A stretch of 64,000 nucleotides of DNA. Origin: Megaustenia siamemsis (Eukaryota; Mollusca; Gastropoda; Stylommatophora; Ariophantidae). The stretch is taken from assembly GCA_032433765.1 (NCBI GenBank), contig JAVIAB010000051.1:47043986-47107985 (forward strand), written 5' to 3'. A program made the position numbers and the translations under genes. The number at the start of each line of letters is the position of its first letter. Within the stretch, counting starts at the first letter, position 1. Of this stretch, positions 33,341-44,995 are shown one piece after another. The notes beneath the pieces were generated by a model. That model worked only from the letters and a program-made list of their open reading frames with translations. It searched no databases and had not been told where the DNA came from.

Positions 33341-33984
33341 CACTTCAATGCATTATACATCTAATGATTTCTTTCTCAAATAATGTGAACAATGTCAAGT
33401 TTCTGAAAAATATATATATATTTTTTTTTTTTTGTTAATTAAACATTGCCCCATCATTTGGTGGATACAGTTTGATGTTTGGTGATGTACCTTTCAGTTC
33501 GACACAGAAGTCTGATGTGTAAGATAAGATATTCAGGCATATTTTGTTACTGTTTCATAAAATAGAAGCTATTCTTGAATCTGAATTGATGATTTCATTT
33601 AATTATATACCTTCTTCTTTTTTGTTTCATCTGTAGAAAAAAAGATAATACAATCGAAAACATTTGTATTGTTAGATTTAAGGGTTATTTTATTTTTTTC
33701 AAATTTCTTGAACACACTAACAGTAATTTACAGTCTGTGCTTAATGATAAAGACAAAAATAATGTAGAGATTGTGATATGTTTTAATAACAATATGTTTA
33801 GGTTCGTTCAATAGCTGACACAATCACTTCGACATTAATGTGTTTGGTTGATCTCCTTCTGTGATCACCTTTGGCATGACTAATTAACCTGATTCTAGGC
33901 CCACCTAGATGAACCAGACCCACCGGGATGGTTGGGTAGGGCTCTGGTTCACCAAATCGGACGTCAGTGTTCATCTGTGAATAA

Positions 33985-34270
33985 GGGGACTGGTTGGTCT
34001 CGAGGCACTGGCCTCGAGACAGAGAGGTTGTGGGTTCAAATCTCGGTTGGTTGGGGTTTTTATTTATGATTTCTCCCTGCGGCAACCACCCCTGGTCTCA
34101 GCAGCGAGGCCCGGCTTGAAACGTTAATTACTCATCGACGGAAAAAAGTATGAGTACCTCCAAAGTCGGAGTTATCTGCCTGTGCGGCGAGGGACCCCTG
34201 TGCACACGGCTGCCAGGGAAAAATTGATTAACACGCAAATTTCAGTTCCTAGTCTCAAGGGACTTCGTCA
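33985..34270 (+). repeat. tRNA-headed SINE-like repeat
   Basis: The head at about 33985-34065 has a tRNA-like fold candidate and a B box (GGGTTCAAATCTC). The body runs through ggtctcagcagcgagg and tactcatcgacgg to gggacttcgtc. The body's second half recurs alone at 20836-20995. Confidence 0.65.
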
Positions 34271-35289
34271 GAGGCGAACACACAAAAATCTCTGAATAAA
34301 GTGATCCATCTGTGTGTAGTGCACATTGGACCGTTATGTAATTCTAACTGTCATGAGGATGATAAGATGGCTGCTCACGGTTTACTGATGGCTCTTAGTA
34401 CTGTTATGTTCTATCTGTTATAATTCTTCTATTCTGTTCTATATTCTGGTCTATCATGTTCATTTCTATTATCTTATCCACTCTAGAGAGTCAAGGAAAA
34501 ATAATTCACGAGAAAGCTCAGCAATTGCGTTCTGCAAACAATCTTCCGTGCCTCCTTATCTCTCTATCACTTTTTACAGTAATGTGTGAATAAAGACTAC
34601 AATTAGCAATTATATTATGAATATGAAAATGAACCAGCTGACCTGAGCTCGCTAGCCAATGTCATAAAATTCTAGAACAATTTACAAAAACATACAATAA
34701 ATTGTATAGTGACTATCGTTTCTTCAATTTAAACTTTTTTATCCATTTTTATTTTTGTGAAGTGAATTTATCTTGGGCTTCTTTTTTTTTTTTTTACAAC
34801 AGTGTTGAACATATCCCTCGTGATGAATCTAGTCTAATATTTATGTTATAAAGAGTTTGTAAAGAGATCCTTCACACACTCTCTCTCTCTCTCATGCTCT
34901 GTAATCACTCTCTATCTCTCTCTCTTCTCTCTCTCCATAGCTTGATATCTGGATTATCTCTGACCAATTTTCGCTTTAAATTTTTTTACTTTACAAATAT
35001 ATGCATAACTTTTTTTTTTAAGATTTATTGCTGAATATTCATTTTTTTTTAATTCACTTAGCTTTTTATTCAATTTAATGAAATAAATCAACAAAACTAT
35101 TTATACTATATCCACCAAATGGTATTCTTATATACTCTCTATTTCACAGAGTCTCAACTGTAATAACAATAAATTATTTCATTGGTCAGTGCTCAGTATG
35201 TTATAATTATATTCATCTTTCGAGTATTAGATTAAGCGTTTGTAACACAAACGCAGTTTTCACTACAATTTTTTAATGGACACTACGTT
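34271..35289. other. Non-coding stretch
   Basis: AT-rich, with CT-rich microsatellites around 34875-34940. No gene or mobile element recognised. Confidence 0.5.
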
Positions 35290-35735
35290 CTAATAGAACG
35301 ATCCATGACCGTTCTGATCCATGGAAGCGAATCATGGACAGTAGACAAATAAATGAAAAGACGATTAGAGGCCACAGAGATGGGATTTCTCAGAAGAATG
35401 TTGAAAGTTCCCTGGACAGCTGAAAAGACAAATGAGGAAATTCTCACTCAAAGAGGCCAACACTAAAAGGGAGCTCCGAAAAAACATCAGAAAGAAACAA
35501 TCAACATTTTTCGGACACATCATGAGAAGAGGAAAGTTGAAATACTTGGTTACAACTGGCAAAATAAAAGGAAAGAGAGATCGCGTCGACAAAGAGAGAA
35601 AATACTGGATAGCTTGGTGTCATGGCATGGAAAACGGTCAACAACAGAATTGATACGATGCGCTGTAGATATAAGATTGTGAAAGGACATGATCGCCTAC
35701 GCCAACCAGTATGGCACATGATGATGACGTCCTAT
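35290..35735 (+). mobile_element. LINE family F, 3' end (copy 3)
   Basis: Starts in TVLIHGSESWTVDK-like residues, then MGFLRRMLKVPWTAEKTNEE, a frameshift near 35430, then REL-KNIRKKQSTFFGHIMR and [17 protein letters not shown]. Ends ggacatgatcgcctacgcc and an ATGATGATG tail. Confidence 0.85.
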
Positions 35736-36984
35736 GGTGTCTAGCAAACATAGCTACATGTTGAGTGGATCGTGCATTGTCAAGAAGTCGACATAGAGCG
35801 CTTAAATAAGCAACTGGTGTTAGATTGTAAGTGTTAGATATTGAATACGAGTCCTCTAGGTCCGTGGCTAGCAAACTGGCTTCACCAGACAGGGAGTAAA
35901 GGCACAACGATGCATCAAGATACATAGAAATGCGAAGCTGCTATAAAGCTGATGATAATTATGATAATTTAAAAAAGGGAAAAAGTGGCATGATAACAGA
36001 TTTACGTCAGTGATAAACTTTTGTTTTGTTTCCACACCACTTTTTTTCCATTTAAAAAAAAATGTTCATTATCTTCACCAGAAAACGAATGTTGAATCCT
36101 AGCCCAATGCTTCAGTTAACCGGATGAAAAAAAAAATGCTCACGGAATCTGAGAAGATAATAACAAAGAAGAGCACTGACCTTATGTCCAGATGACATGA
36201 GCTAGAAAAGTGTTTTTCTATTGTTAAAAAAAAAAGATGAATACCTGCACCCTACCGCTCCCGCACATTCCAGTAATGTATACTTCTCCACATTCACTTA
36301 TTATGCTTACAGGTACCTTATTTTAAAACTTCCAGTTGTCGCTATTTCTTACCATTTTAAATTAAAATATATATTAAACTGGTAACCACTTTCAGGGTAC
36401 GTAATATTATTATTCTTTGTGGCGCAATGAGCCATAGTTTGCGTCTACACATCACTTGTGTGAGAAATGTGGCTCTATGATTCAGGTGTTTTAACAGATT
36501 ACTTTATCTTTAATGTGTAAAGAATATATTCAGTAAATTATTGTACAATCGTTGTGTATGGCTGAGCATATTTTAAAGACTATTATTGAATGAGGCTTAC
36601 GTAAAACTTATAACTGATAACCAGGATGCATATGAATTTGTAAATTATTGTGGTAATATTTATAAAAATGGCAAATTAATAATAAAGATGTATGTATACG
36701 TTAGTTGGTCTTTTTTTTATTCTATGTCTGCGGTTACGTTTCGCCAAACTAATAGTAATATGAAGTATTCACACACACACAAAGAAAACAATAATAATCA
36801 AAAGAAAAAAATGTGGAAAAACATAGTTATCAGCTTCACAGAAGAAATTGTATCTATAAATATATATATAAGTTTGTACGAGTCGGGTCTCAAAAGCGAG
36901 CGATTGTGACTGTTTCGATTATCATTTTCTTGATGGCACTCTGAAGAGATCAACGCTGATTAAAATTGCCTCCATTTTATGTCT
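35736..36984. other. Non-coding stretch
   Basis: AT-rich; no feature I can classify. The open frames at 35638-35925 and 36586-36909 are unrecognised. Confidence 0.45.
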
Positions 36985-37330
36985 GAATCTTCGGGTGTGA
37001 GAGGGACAAAACAAGCAGACAGACTTGCTGGGTTAGCTGTTGTTGTGAATAGACTGAATAGAATGGTAATGGACCGGACAGACAGTACTGAGACAGGACG
37101 ATTCGTGCAATTAATGCGAAACTACAACCTGGAATGGGCTGTAAGATTATCACGTCAAGAGGGAAGATTCAAGAAGGCAAGAGCGCTAGGATTGGAGCTG
37201 AAGAAGATGGGTAAATCAACACAGGGCTGGGGTTGTCAGTCGCTACATGTTCAGGGATATACTGAAGAGAGGATCCGACCGATTATGAAGTTGTCCGAAT
37301 TGCAGTGAAGGTGACCTGTCGCAAGTAGAC
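36985..37330 (+). mobile_element. RNase H-bearing LINE fragment (family G, copy 2)
   Basis: Encodes SGVRGTKQADRLAGLAVVV, the last RNase H motif with the usual Asp and Leu-Ala, then MDRTDSTETGRFVQLMRNYN and a basic C-terminal segment ending at 37308. No N-terminal part remains. Confidence 0.7.
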
Positions 37331-37664
37331 ACGAGACGTGGTGTCCTAAAGTTAAATTGTTGAGACGATCAAAGGGCACATAACACACTCAATACATGTT
37401 TATAATGTGGCTCCAAACGTCTCTAAAATACTGAACCTTGCAGTACCGAATATCCTTCCATGAACAAAATGCGTAGAAATGTCCTCCTTTCTATCTGATG
37501 AGGGCCTTGAAAACTGATATCAAAATAAAGACGTAAATTACGCAGAGACATGTCTTTCTTTTTTTTTTTTAACAGCACTCTGGAAAATGCTGCTATGATA
37601 AATGTGTATTTTTGTGTTGTCTAATGAGGAGAGCATCGGTTGCAATCAATGCGTCCTTCTCCAA

Positions 37665-37910
37665 GAGATCCTCATCGTCGTCATCGAGTGCCGTCTCCGC
37701 AAAGAAGGTTGGCTACCATGGATCGCCATTCCACTCTGTTTCTTGCTTTGATGGTGCAGGTTGTCATAGATTGACTTGCCCATTTTTTATGTTAATCGTC
37801 CATTTTAGTCTTGGTCTGCCTCTGCCTCTTTTACCTCGTATTTTCCCTTCCAATATTACTTTTAGTAGGCTGTTGTGTCTTTTAACGTGTCCCAAAAATT
37901 TCATTTCATC
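37665..37910 (-). mobile_element. LINE family C, 3' end only
   Basis: The minus-strand tail (complement of gagtgccgtctccgcaa, ggttggctaccatgga and cctctgcctcttttacctcg) is the same as in the next copy, but stops after about 240 bases at atcatcatcatcatcat. It is a truncated insertion directly beside copy 37911. Confidence 0.85.
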
Positions 37911-39000
37911 ATCATCATCATCATTGAGTGCCGTCTCCGCAACGAAGGTTGGCTACCATGGAGCGCCATTTTGCTCTATCTCTTGCTTTGATGGTGCAGG
38001 TTGTCATCGGTTGGTTTGTCCATCTTTTGATGTTACTCGTCCATGTTAATCTTGGTCTGCCTCTGCCTCTTTTACCTTGTATTTTCCCCTCCAGGATCAC
38101 TTTCAGTAGGCTGTTGTGTCTTTTAACATGGCCTAAGAATCGCATTTGTCTTGTTCTAATTGTGTTCAGAAGTTCTCTTTTCATTTTTAGTTGTTTTAAG
38201 ACTTTGTCGTTTGTTTTCTTTTCCTTCCATCCAATTCTACCTATTCTTCTATATATCCACATTTCAAAGGCTTCAATTCTCTGTTCTGTTTTCTTGTCTA
38301 ATGTCCATGTTTCAGCACCATATAGGAATATTGAGAAGATGTAACATTTTGCTATTCTTAGCTTCAGCCCTACTGTTATTTGTTTTGTTGTTAGAATATT
38401 TTTCATGGCCTTAAAATTACTTTTTGCCATACCTATTCTTTTGTTTATTTCAATTTTCCATTTTCCATCATTGGTTATAGTATGTCCAATGTAGTTGTAG
38501 CCCTGAACTGTCTCCAGAGTATTCCTTCAACTGTGATATTTACTTGTAGGCCTTGAGAATTTTCTTAGTTTATAATCATAGTTTTAGTCCTTTTGATATT
38601 CATATCTAGTCATATTTTTTGCTTGTAATGTTTATCACATTAAGCAATTGTTGTAGGTCTTTAGGATTTTCTGCTAATAGAACAGTATCATCAGCACATC
38701 TTAAGTTATTGACTATCTTTCCATTAATGTTTAGGCCTGGCAGCTCTGAGATGTTTTTAAAGATTTGCTCAGTATTTCTCTCCATGGCTTTCTTTGCAGT
38801 GTTACGTGATGTGGCTCCAATCTCTTTCATGGTGGTCTGCAATATTCGTCTTTCGTGTTCTGAATATGCTTCATGTTTACCACACACTTTGCTGTTTTCG
38901 CTTTCTGGGCCGTTAATTATTTTTGATTCTTGCGCTCCATCCACCGTCACAGACTTTTCACATTCGGGTTGAACACACCCGGCTGCGAGCGCCATTTTTG
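37911..39000 (-). mobile_element. LINE family C (copy 2)
   Basis: The frame at 38430-37921 encodes MAKSNFKAMKNILTTKQIT, FLYGAETWTLDKKTEQRIEA, EMWIYRRIGRIGWKEKK and RFLGHVKRHNSLLKV, ending NLRCGDGTQ. Upstream (38606-38720) is LRCADDTVLLAENPKDLQQL, the reverse transcriptase catalytic motif with the usual Tyr replaced by Cys. Sequence beyond about 38780 departs from other copies. The GAT-rich tail is seen as atcatcatcatc at 37908. Confidence 0.88.
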
Positions 39001-39344
39001 CCGAGCCATGTGCTTGCCTATCGAACCACGAACACACGACACAAAGAAGAATAAATCATATTCCACTTAAATATCGGTAATCACAGTTTATCCACACGTC
39101 AGAAGTAAAACATACACCAAACGTGGAATAGCAACACATAATTTCACAACTAGACTGTCGCGTAAATCATTTAAATATATCAGCAAGTGCCGAATTATAA
39201 AAAACGACTACACGAAGCCGCCATGACACCGGAACACTTCTTATGTGATAACATATGGGACGTAATTCAGATATAAATACGAAGACAATACTTGTAACGT
39301 TTATCTCCCGCATACTAAAGTACATGCCCAGTTTACGTATGTGA

Positions 39345-40350
39345 AGAATACCACAATCCACTTATAGACTGCCTAAAAGATATAAATCTAGATGACACAG
39401 GCATATGACTAATATGTAATTTATACTGGGAGTAAACAGCAATAATAAAATATAACAAATAGAACTCTACACCCACTGATATAGAAAGAGGAGTAAGACA
39501 GGGATGCATCCAATCACAACGCTTGTTCAATCTATTCAATGAGAAAATCTTTAAAAACATCACAGAGATGTCAGGCTTAAACATTAATGGAAAGATAATC
39601 GATAACCTAAGATATGCTGATGATACTGTACTACTAGCAGAAAATCCTAAATATCTACAACAATTACTTAATTAAATAAACATGACAAGCAAAAAATGTC
39701 GATACATATAGATATGAATATCAAAAAGACTCTAAAACTATTATCATAAGGAAAGAACATTCTCAAGAACTACAAATAAAAATCAAAGTTAAAGGGATAC
39801 ACCTGGAAACAGTTCAGAGTTACAACTATCTTGGACATAATATAACTAGTGATGGAAAATGTAAAACTGAAATAAACAAAAGAATAGGAATGGCAAAAAG
39901 TAATTTTAATGTCTTGAAAAATATAATAACATCAAAACAAATAACAGTAGGGCTAAAATTAAGAATAGCAAAATCTTTGAACAGAAAATTGAAGCCTTTC
40001 AAATGTGGACTTAATAGAAGAATAGGTAGAATTGGATGGAAAGAAAAGGAAACAAACGATGAAGTTTTAAAACAACTAAGAATGAAAAGAGAACTACCAA
40101 ACACAATTAGAACAAGACAAATGCAATTTTTGGGGCATGTTAAACGACACAACAGCCTACTAAATGTAATATTGGAAGGGAAAATACAAGATAATACAGG
40201 CAGAGGCAGACCAAGACTAACATGGACGAGTAACATCAAAAGATGGACAAATCAGCCTATGACAATCTGCATCATCAAAGCAAGAGACAGAGCAGAATGG
40301 CGCTTCTCAGTAGCCAACCTTCGATGTGGAGACGGCACTCAATGTCAAGT
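39345..40350 (+). mobile_element. LINE family C (copy 3)
   Basis: Starts within the reverse transcriptase (GVRQGCIQSQRLFNLFNE), has LRYADDTVLLAENPKYLQQL near 39605, and ends RGRPRLTWTSNIKRWTNQP and NLRCGDGTQ. There are several frameshifts. Confidence 0.88.
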
Positions 40351-40959
40351 CTCTTGACCATTAAAAACGCATAATTTGCATTGATGTTAGTAAGTAGCAT
40401 ACGCGTAATGTAAAAATGATCCACATGTGCCTTCAGTTCATATGTTAATATTTTTCATGTTTGACGCCGGGTATACTTTTCATTTCATTGTAATTGTAGG
40501 ATTTATGTGGTTTCTTTTTGAATCACAAGAAAATCCAAAATAAAAATTTACAAAGCGTTACAAAAGACACCTGCCTTGGTAAACTTGGCTTTCCAGGCAA
40601 TGTTGATGTAAACTTAGTGCACAAGGAAAATTAAACATTACAGTAGATGTTGCTACATGTGACATTTTAGTCAACCACACTAAAGACACGGATTAACATA
40701 TTAACCAGCTCTCTTTACATCTCTCAGTTCCAATCCAAAACCGGCGGTTTTCAAAGAATTGATGCGTCAATGTTTTATTTAATAATAACAGTTTCGAGCA
40801 ATTAACCTAGAAGACAAAGTAACTGGTTGTACAGGTCCTGCTTCATCCAGAAGCAGTCAAAGCCCCAGTCAACAATAAAAGAGACATTTGACAAGAGAGA
40901 CTATGCCATGCTGCTATGTTGTACTTATAAAGTAATCGTCACAAGTTAGTAATTAATTT
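40351..40959. other. Non-coding stretch
   Basis: No feature recognised on either strand. Confidence 0.45.
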
Positions 40960-41350
40960 AGTTTTCTCGACTGGTCATTCTCATTGCACATCGAACAGGC
41001 CCATAAGTGCTCAGATCTGCTCTAAAGTATATACCTCAGCGTGTAGTGACTAAAAACATCGGTATTTTATTGGTTGACAAATTCTTATTTTTAGATTCCT
41101 GAGAAGAGCTTTCGTCTGGCATATGTCACTTCGACTTCACCTTTAGGCAGTCTGTTCAAGGTTGCGGACTAAATCATTTCTTTTGATGGTATTCGTCCTG
41201 CGTATCTGAAGACATTCAGAATGTCATGGAGGTCCATTGAGACTTTGAGCACTCAACATCGACCAAAGTGACAACCCTGTCAGCGCACTCCTTACCTCTG
41301 ACATCTGTGTGCCCTGGCACGAAAATGAAGCAGACTTTTGTCAGACTATA
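40960..41350 (-). mobile_element. RNase H-bearing LINE fragment (family G, copy 3)
   Basis: The minus-strand translation gives FVPGHTDVRGKECADRVVTL, the end of an RNase H domain, near 41330-41270. Decayed C-terminal sequence follows to the complement of aggcccataagtgctcagatc, which also occurs in copy 4. Many stops. Confidence 0.65.
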
Positions 41351-41551
41351 CTTCCCCACAGGCTCTGATTACTACCATTGAGCCCAGTCAGCTGCCATGG
41401 TTGTGGGCATACTCAGGTGGTAATTATATTTCGAAAGTACAAAACGCTGCTGGTAAGTTGAGATACATTCGTGTTTTGTGTCTGTTTTATTTCTTGGGAA
41501 CGTGTCTACAGTTATTATCTGATACCTTTGGGGAAAAACTACAGGACAAAA

Positions 41552-41654
<103 letters not shown>

Positions 41655-41884
41655 ACGATAAATAAACAAACACTAGCTGATGTGAAATAAAACACCACAG
41701 TGAATTCACACAACACTCTCTAGTATGGGGATGGCAACTTACCAAGCAAGTGTTGTTGATTTAAAGTAGATTTCTGATACGAAATTAGAGTATGCAATGA
41801 TTAGATTGAAGGCCATGACTTGGAGAATTCAAAATAGATGACTGAGAAATGATAACGATGATGACAATTATAATGCTACGTAGT

Positions 41885-42015
41885 CTGCGCGAGGGTAAGA
41901 CGCTGTGCCGAGGAGTACGGTTTTGATCCTGCTTCGGACCATCTATTGATTTTTTTTCTGTTGATTGTTTGTGAGTGTATTTCTAATACTGTAAACATAT
42001 CTCTTCCCGTGAAAT
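41885..42015 (+). repeat. SINE-like copy of the 28190 family
   Basis: ggtaagacgctgtgcc, the B-box-like ggttttgatcc, gcttcggaccat, a T-rich stretch and actgtaaacatatctcttcc line up with 28190-28325. A second tRNA-like T-arm (gggtttcgaaccc) lies downstream at 42328-42340. Confidence 0.6.
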
Positions 42016-42736
42016 GATTGGCTGGTGTGTAGACAGTAATGACGTCATGTTTCTTGCTGGTGACGCTTGAGCTTGTCCAGACTAGAATATTTAAAACACC
42101 GGAAGCTTTTCTCTGTCAACTGATGACATCACTGCTGGCCTTTGGTGGCGGGATTAAAAATGTTTTAAAAAAAGCTGTCTTTACGGCATTTTCCCATTAC
42201 TTGGGTCTGCCGGGGGACGTATAGTACCGGAGAATAAAGGCCGTTTGTCCAGTGCAGTTGCAACGATGTGTTCGGGTCTGAGTTTTAATTCCACACCCGA
42301 TAGAAAAAAAACTTTTGACAGAATCGGGTTTCGAACCCGCAGTCTCCTGGTGACTGGATTGAAAATCTAAAATCCTCAAGTCTTCAAAGACTCGTGTAAA
42401 CGAAATGTCAGGGTGCGAAGAAGCCCATTAGACGAGTGAGCTGACACATCTGATTGTACCTCATTAATTAAAGACAAGGGAAATAAGATTAGGTTACATA
42501 GCGATCCTCAATTGCATGAGGACACGATGAGTGATGAAACTCAGATTTAGTCACTTAAATAATATGGAATTACGCATAACAAAATTAGCATAAGTCAATC
42601 GAGAAGATAGATAGGGGGCTGGCAAATAGCTGCAGTGCTGCAGTAAAGGTAGAAAGAGAGCAAGTGGTGGGATGTAGAGTGCACTCCTACAGAGTATGGT
42701 GACAGCTTTACAAAAAAAAGGACAAAACAAAATATT

Positions 42737-42766
42737 GACATTTCGGCCTACACGCAGCTTTCTTCA
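42737..42766 (-). ncRNA. Hammerhead-ribozyme-like motif
   Basis: The minus strand reads CTGAAGAAAGC, a loop, then TAGGCCGAAATGTC. This resembles the CUGANGA and GAAA core strands around a short stem II, with GUC at the 3' side, as in the minimal hammerheads of Penelope-like elements. The two halves of stem II pair imperfectly. Tentative. Confidence 0.35.
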
Positions 42767-43394
42767 GAAAACAAGGAGAACACAAACAACGGTGAAATGA
42801 AGATGAACTCTACCAAATGTTCTAAATTAACTAGAACAAGTAGGTCAAAGAGAAATAAAATTGAAATAGGAAAAAAAGGTAGATTCGATGTTTATTTAAA
42901 CTGCAAGAAACTGAATCCATCAGCAAATATACATCTCTCTATCTGCTGAAAAAGAATATTTAGAAATGTTTTTATATTAAATTATCAGTAACAGATTCAT
43001 AGAAAGATTTATAGCTTCGAATTTGACTGTCCCTGTTTTATTCCCTTTCTCTCTTCTTATCTGGTAATGGTGACCTTCAATGTCGTTGGTACTAAGATGT
43101 ATGTAATCAGCTTACTCCACTTCTATCTGCGCATGATCGCTGTGAACAAAGTCAGTGTCTATCACTGATGTTAATTTTTCAACTATTCACTTGTCATCCC
43201 CAATTTCTTCACTCATTCATCACTGCTTGCAAGGTGGTTCTTGCATGACATAGCAGAGGAATATCTAGCCTTACAACATGATTTGCATGTTGATAAATGA
43301 TAATTTGATGTTATTCGTTTTGATGTAGTTCTGCCTGGATACGTTTTTAATTTCTTCATTTGTAACACGAGCAGGTAGTTGTAGATGTTGTAAG
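42767..43394. other. Non-coding stretch
   Basis: No feature recognised apart from possible remnants of the element that carries the ribozyme-like motif. Confidence 0.4.
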
Positions 43395-43690
43395 TCGAAG
43401 GCCCTAGTATCACTGCCAACGAATTAAAATCCATATTTGCTCAACCGCCTGTGCCAGTAGAATCATCCGAATTAACATCTCATCCAATTGAAGGATCCAA
43501 ACAAAGAAAAGCAGCTGTTGAATCATAACAGCCACACCACACGCCAAAAGAGATAAGACGCTGCCACACTGAAAATGAACGTAGCTGAACTGTCCTAAGA
43601 AGCAATCAGAATATCGAAACCCGATCCGGATGAAAAATACAGTTTTAGTGTGCTCAGAGCACTACGCTCGGTAGTCTCGTCAGCAAGTCG
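43395..43690 (-). repeat. Dispersed repeat R2, copy 4 (inverted)
   Basis: The complement of gctcaaccgcctgtgccag and cacgccaaaagagataag matches the R2 core. It is more diverged than the other copies. Confidence 0.65.
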
Positions 43691-43864
43691 CACGGGCAGG
43701 TATGAGATGCTCAGTATTTGTCTGTAGCATTCAATCCTCATAATTTATTATTTCCCTCTTTGATTCCGCTGTTGAGGTCTAGGTCTAGGAAGTAAGTAGG
43801 AACAAGTGCACAGGTCTAATTTTACCCAACTCCCACAACTTTTACTGCCAGTGGAAAGGCAACC

Positions 43865-44095
43865 TGGGGCATGTTAAAAGACACAACGGCATACTAAAAG
43901 TAATATTGGAAGGAAAAATACAAGGTAAAAGAGGCAGACGCAGACCAAGACTAACATGGACGAGTAACATCAAAAGATGGACAAGTCAATCTATGACAGC
44001 CTGCACGATCAAAGCAAGAAACAGAGTAGAATGGCGATCCATGGTAGCCAACCTTCGTTGCGGAGAAGGCACTCGATGATGATGATGATTGCACA
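43865..44095 (+). mobile_element. LINE family C, 3' end (copy 4)
   Basis: From LGHVKRHNGILKVILEGKIQ through RPRLTWTSNIKRWTSQS to NLRCGEGTR, with a GATGATGATGATTG tail at 44080-44093. 5'-truncated. Confidence 0.85.
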
Positions 44096-44684
44096 TAAAA
44101 TAATTAACGTTACATAAAAATAAATTGTCAACGATTTAGTCGTTTGCTGAAAATGTTCAATGAGTGCCCTCATACTCATCAGTGTGGTAGTCGCCACAGA
44201 CGTAGCAAGCACTTTAGCATTGATGATCGCCAGCTGTAAATGCTTTCTTTCTGGTTTCACATAATGTTTGCCAAAGAAATAGGTAGTTCTCTTTTTCATC
44301 CAAACTTAACTCTTAAGGTGCTAACGACGAGTTTATACGACTTTACTCGCAATGCTGGATATGCATAGTTGTTTATACGCCGTCGTATACTATCACAGTT
44401 TTAAGTCCTTTATACGCCGTATGCTATTGCAATGACGTGACACCTACGCCATGATCACCTACGCCAGCAGGCTTAGTACTTGCTGATGATGATGATGCTG
44501 CTATCGCCGTGTTAAGTGGTTTCATTTGAACTTTTCTTTCAGTTCAACATGGTAAGAAAGCTGTTAGATTTTCAGATTTGTTGACCTCTGTGCATTCATT
44601 AGGGATTGGTTAAGCCACAGTCATGCATAGTATAAATACTTCATGTCTGTGAGTATCTCCTTTTTCTTTGACAGAAAACAACAT

Positions 44685-44995
44685 AAACAACTTATAGACT
44701 GCATAAAATATATACATCTAGATGTCGCAGACATGTGACTAATATGCAAATTATACTGGAATAAATTAGCAATAATAACATACAACAAAGAGACCTTTAC
44801 ACCTATTGATATAAAGAATGGAGTAAGACAAGGATGCATCCTCTAACCAAGTTAGTTCAATCTATACACTTATAAAATCTGTAAAGACATCACAGAGATG
44901 CCGGACTTAAACATTAATGGACAGATAATCAATAACCAAAGATAAGCTGATGATACTGTACTACTAGCAGAAAATAAAGAAGATCTACAACAATT
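44685..44995 (+). mobile_element. LINE family C (copy 5), part before the nested insertion
   Basis: Reverse transcriptase region with many stops: gtaagacaaggatgcatcc (GVRQGCI-like block) and LADDTVLLAENKEDLQQ-like residues up to ctacaacaatt (44985-44995). The same element continues at 48004 after the family A insertion. Confidence 0.85.
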
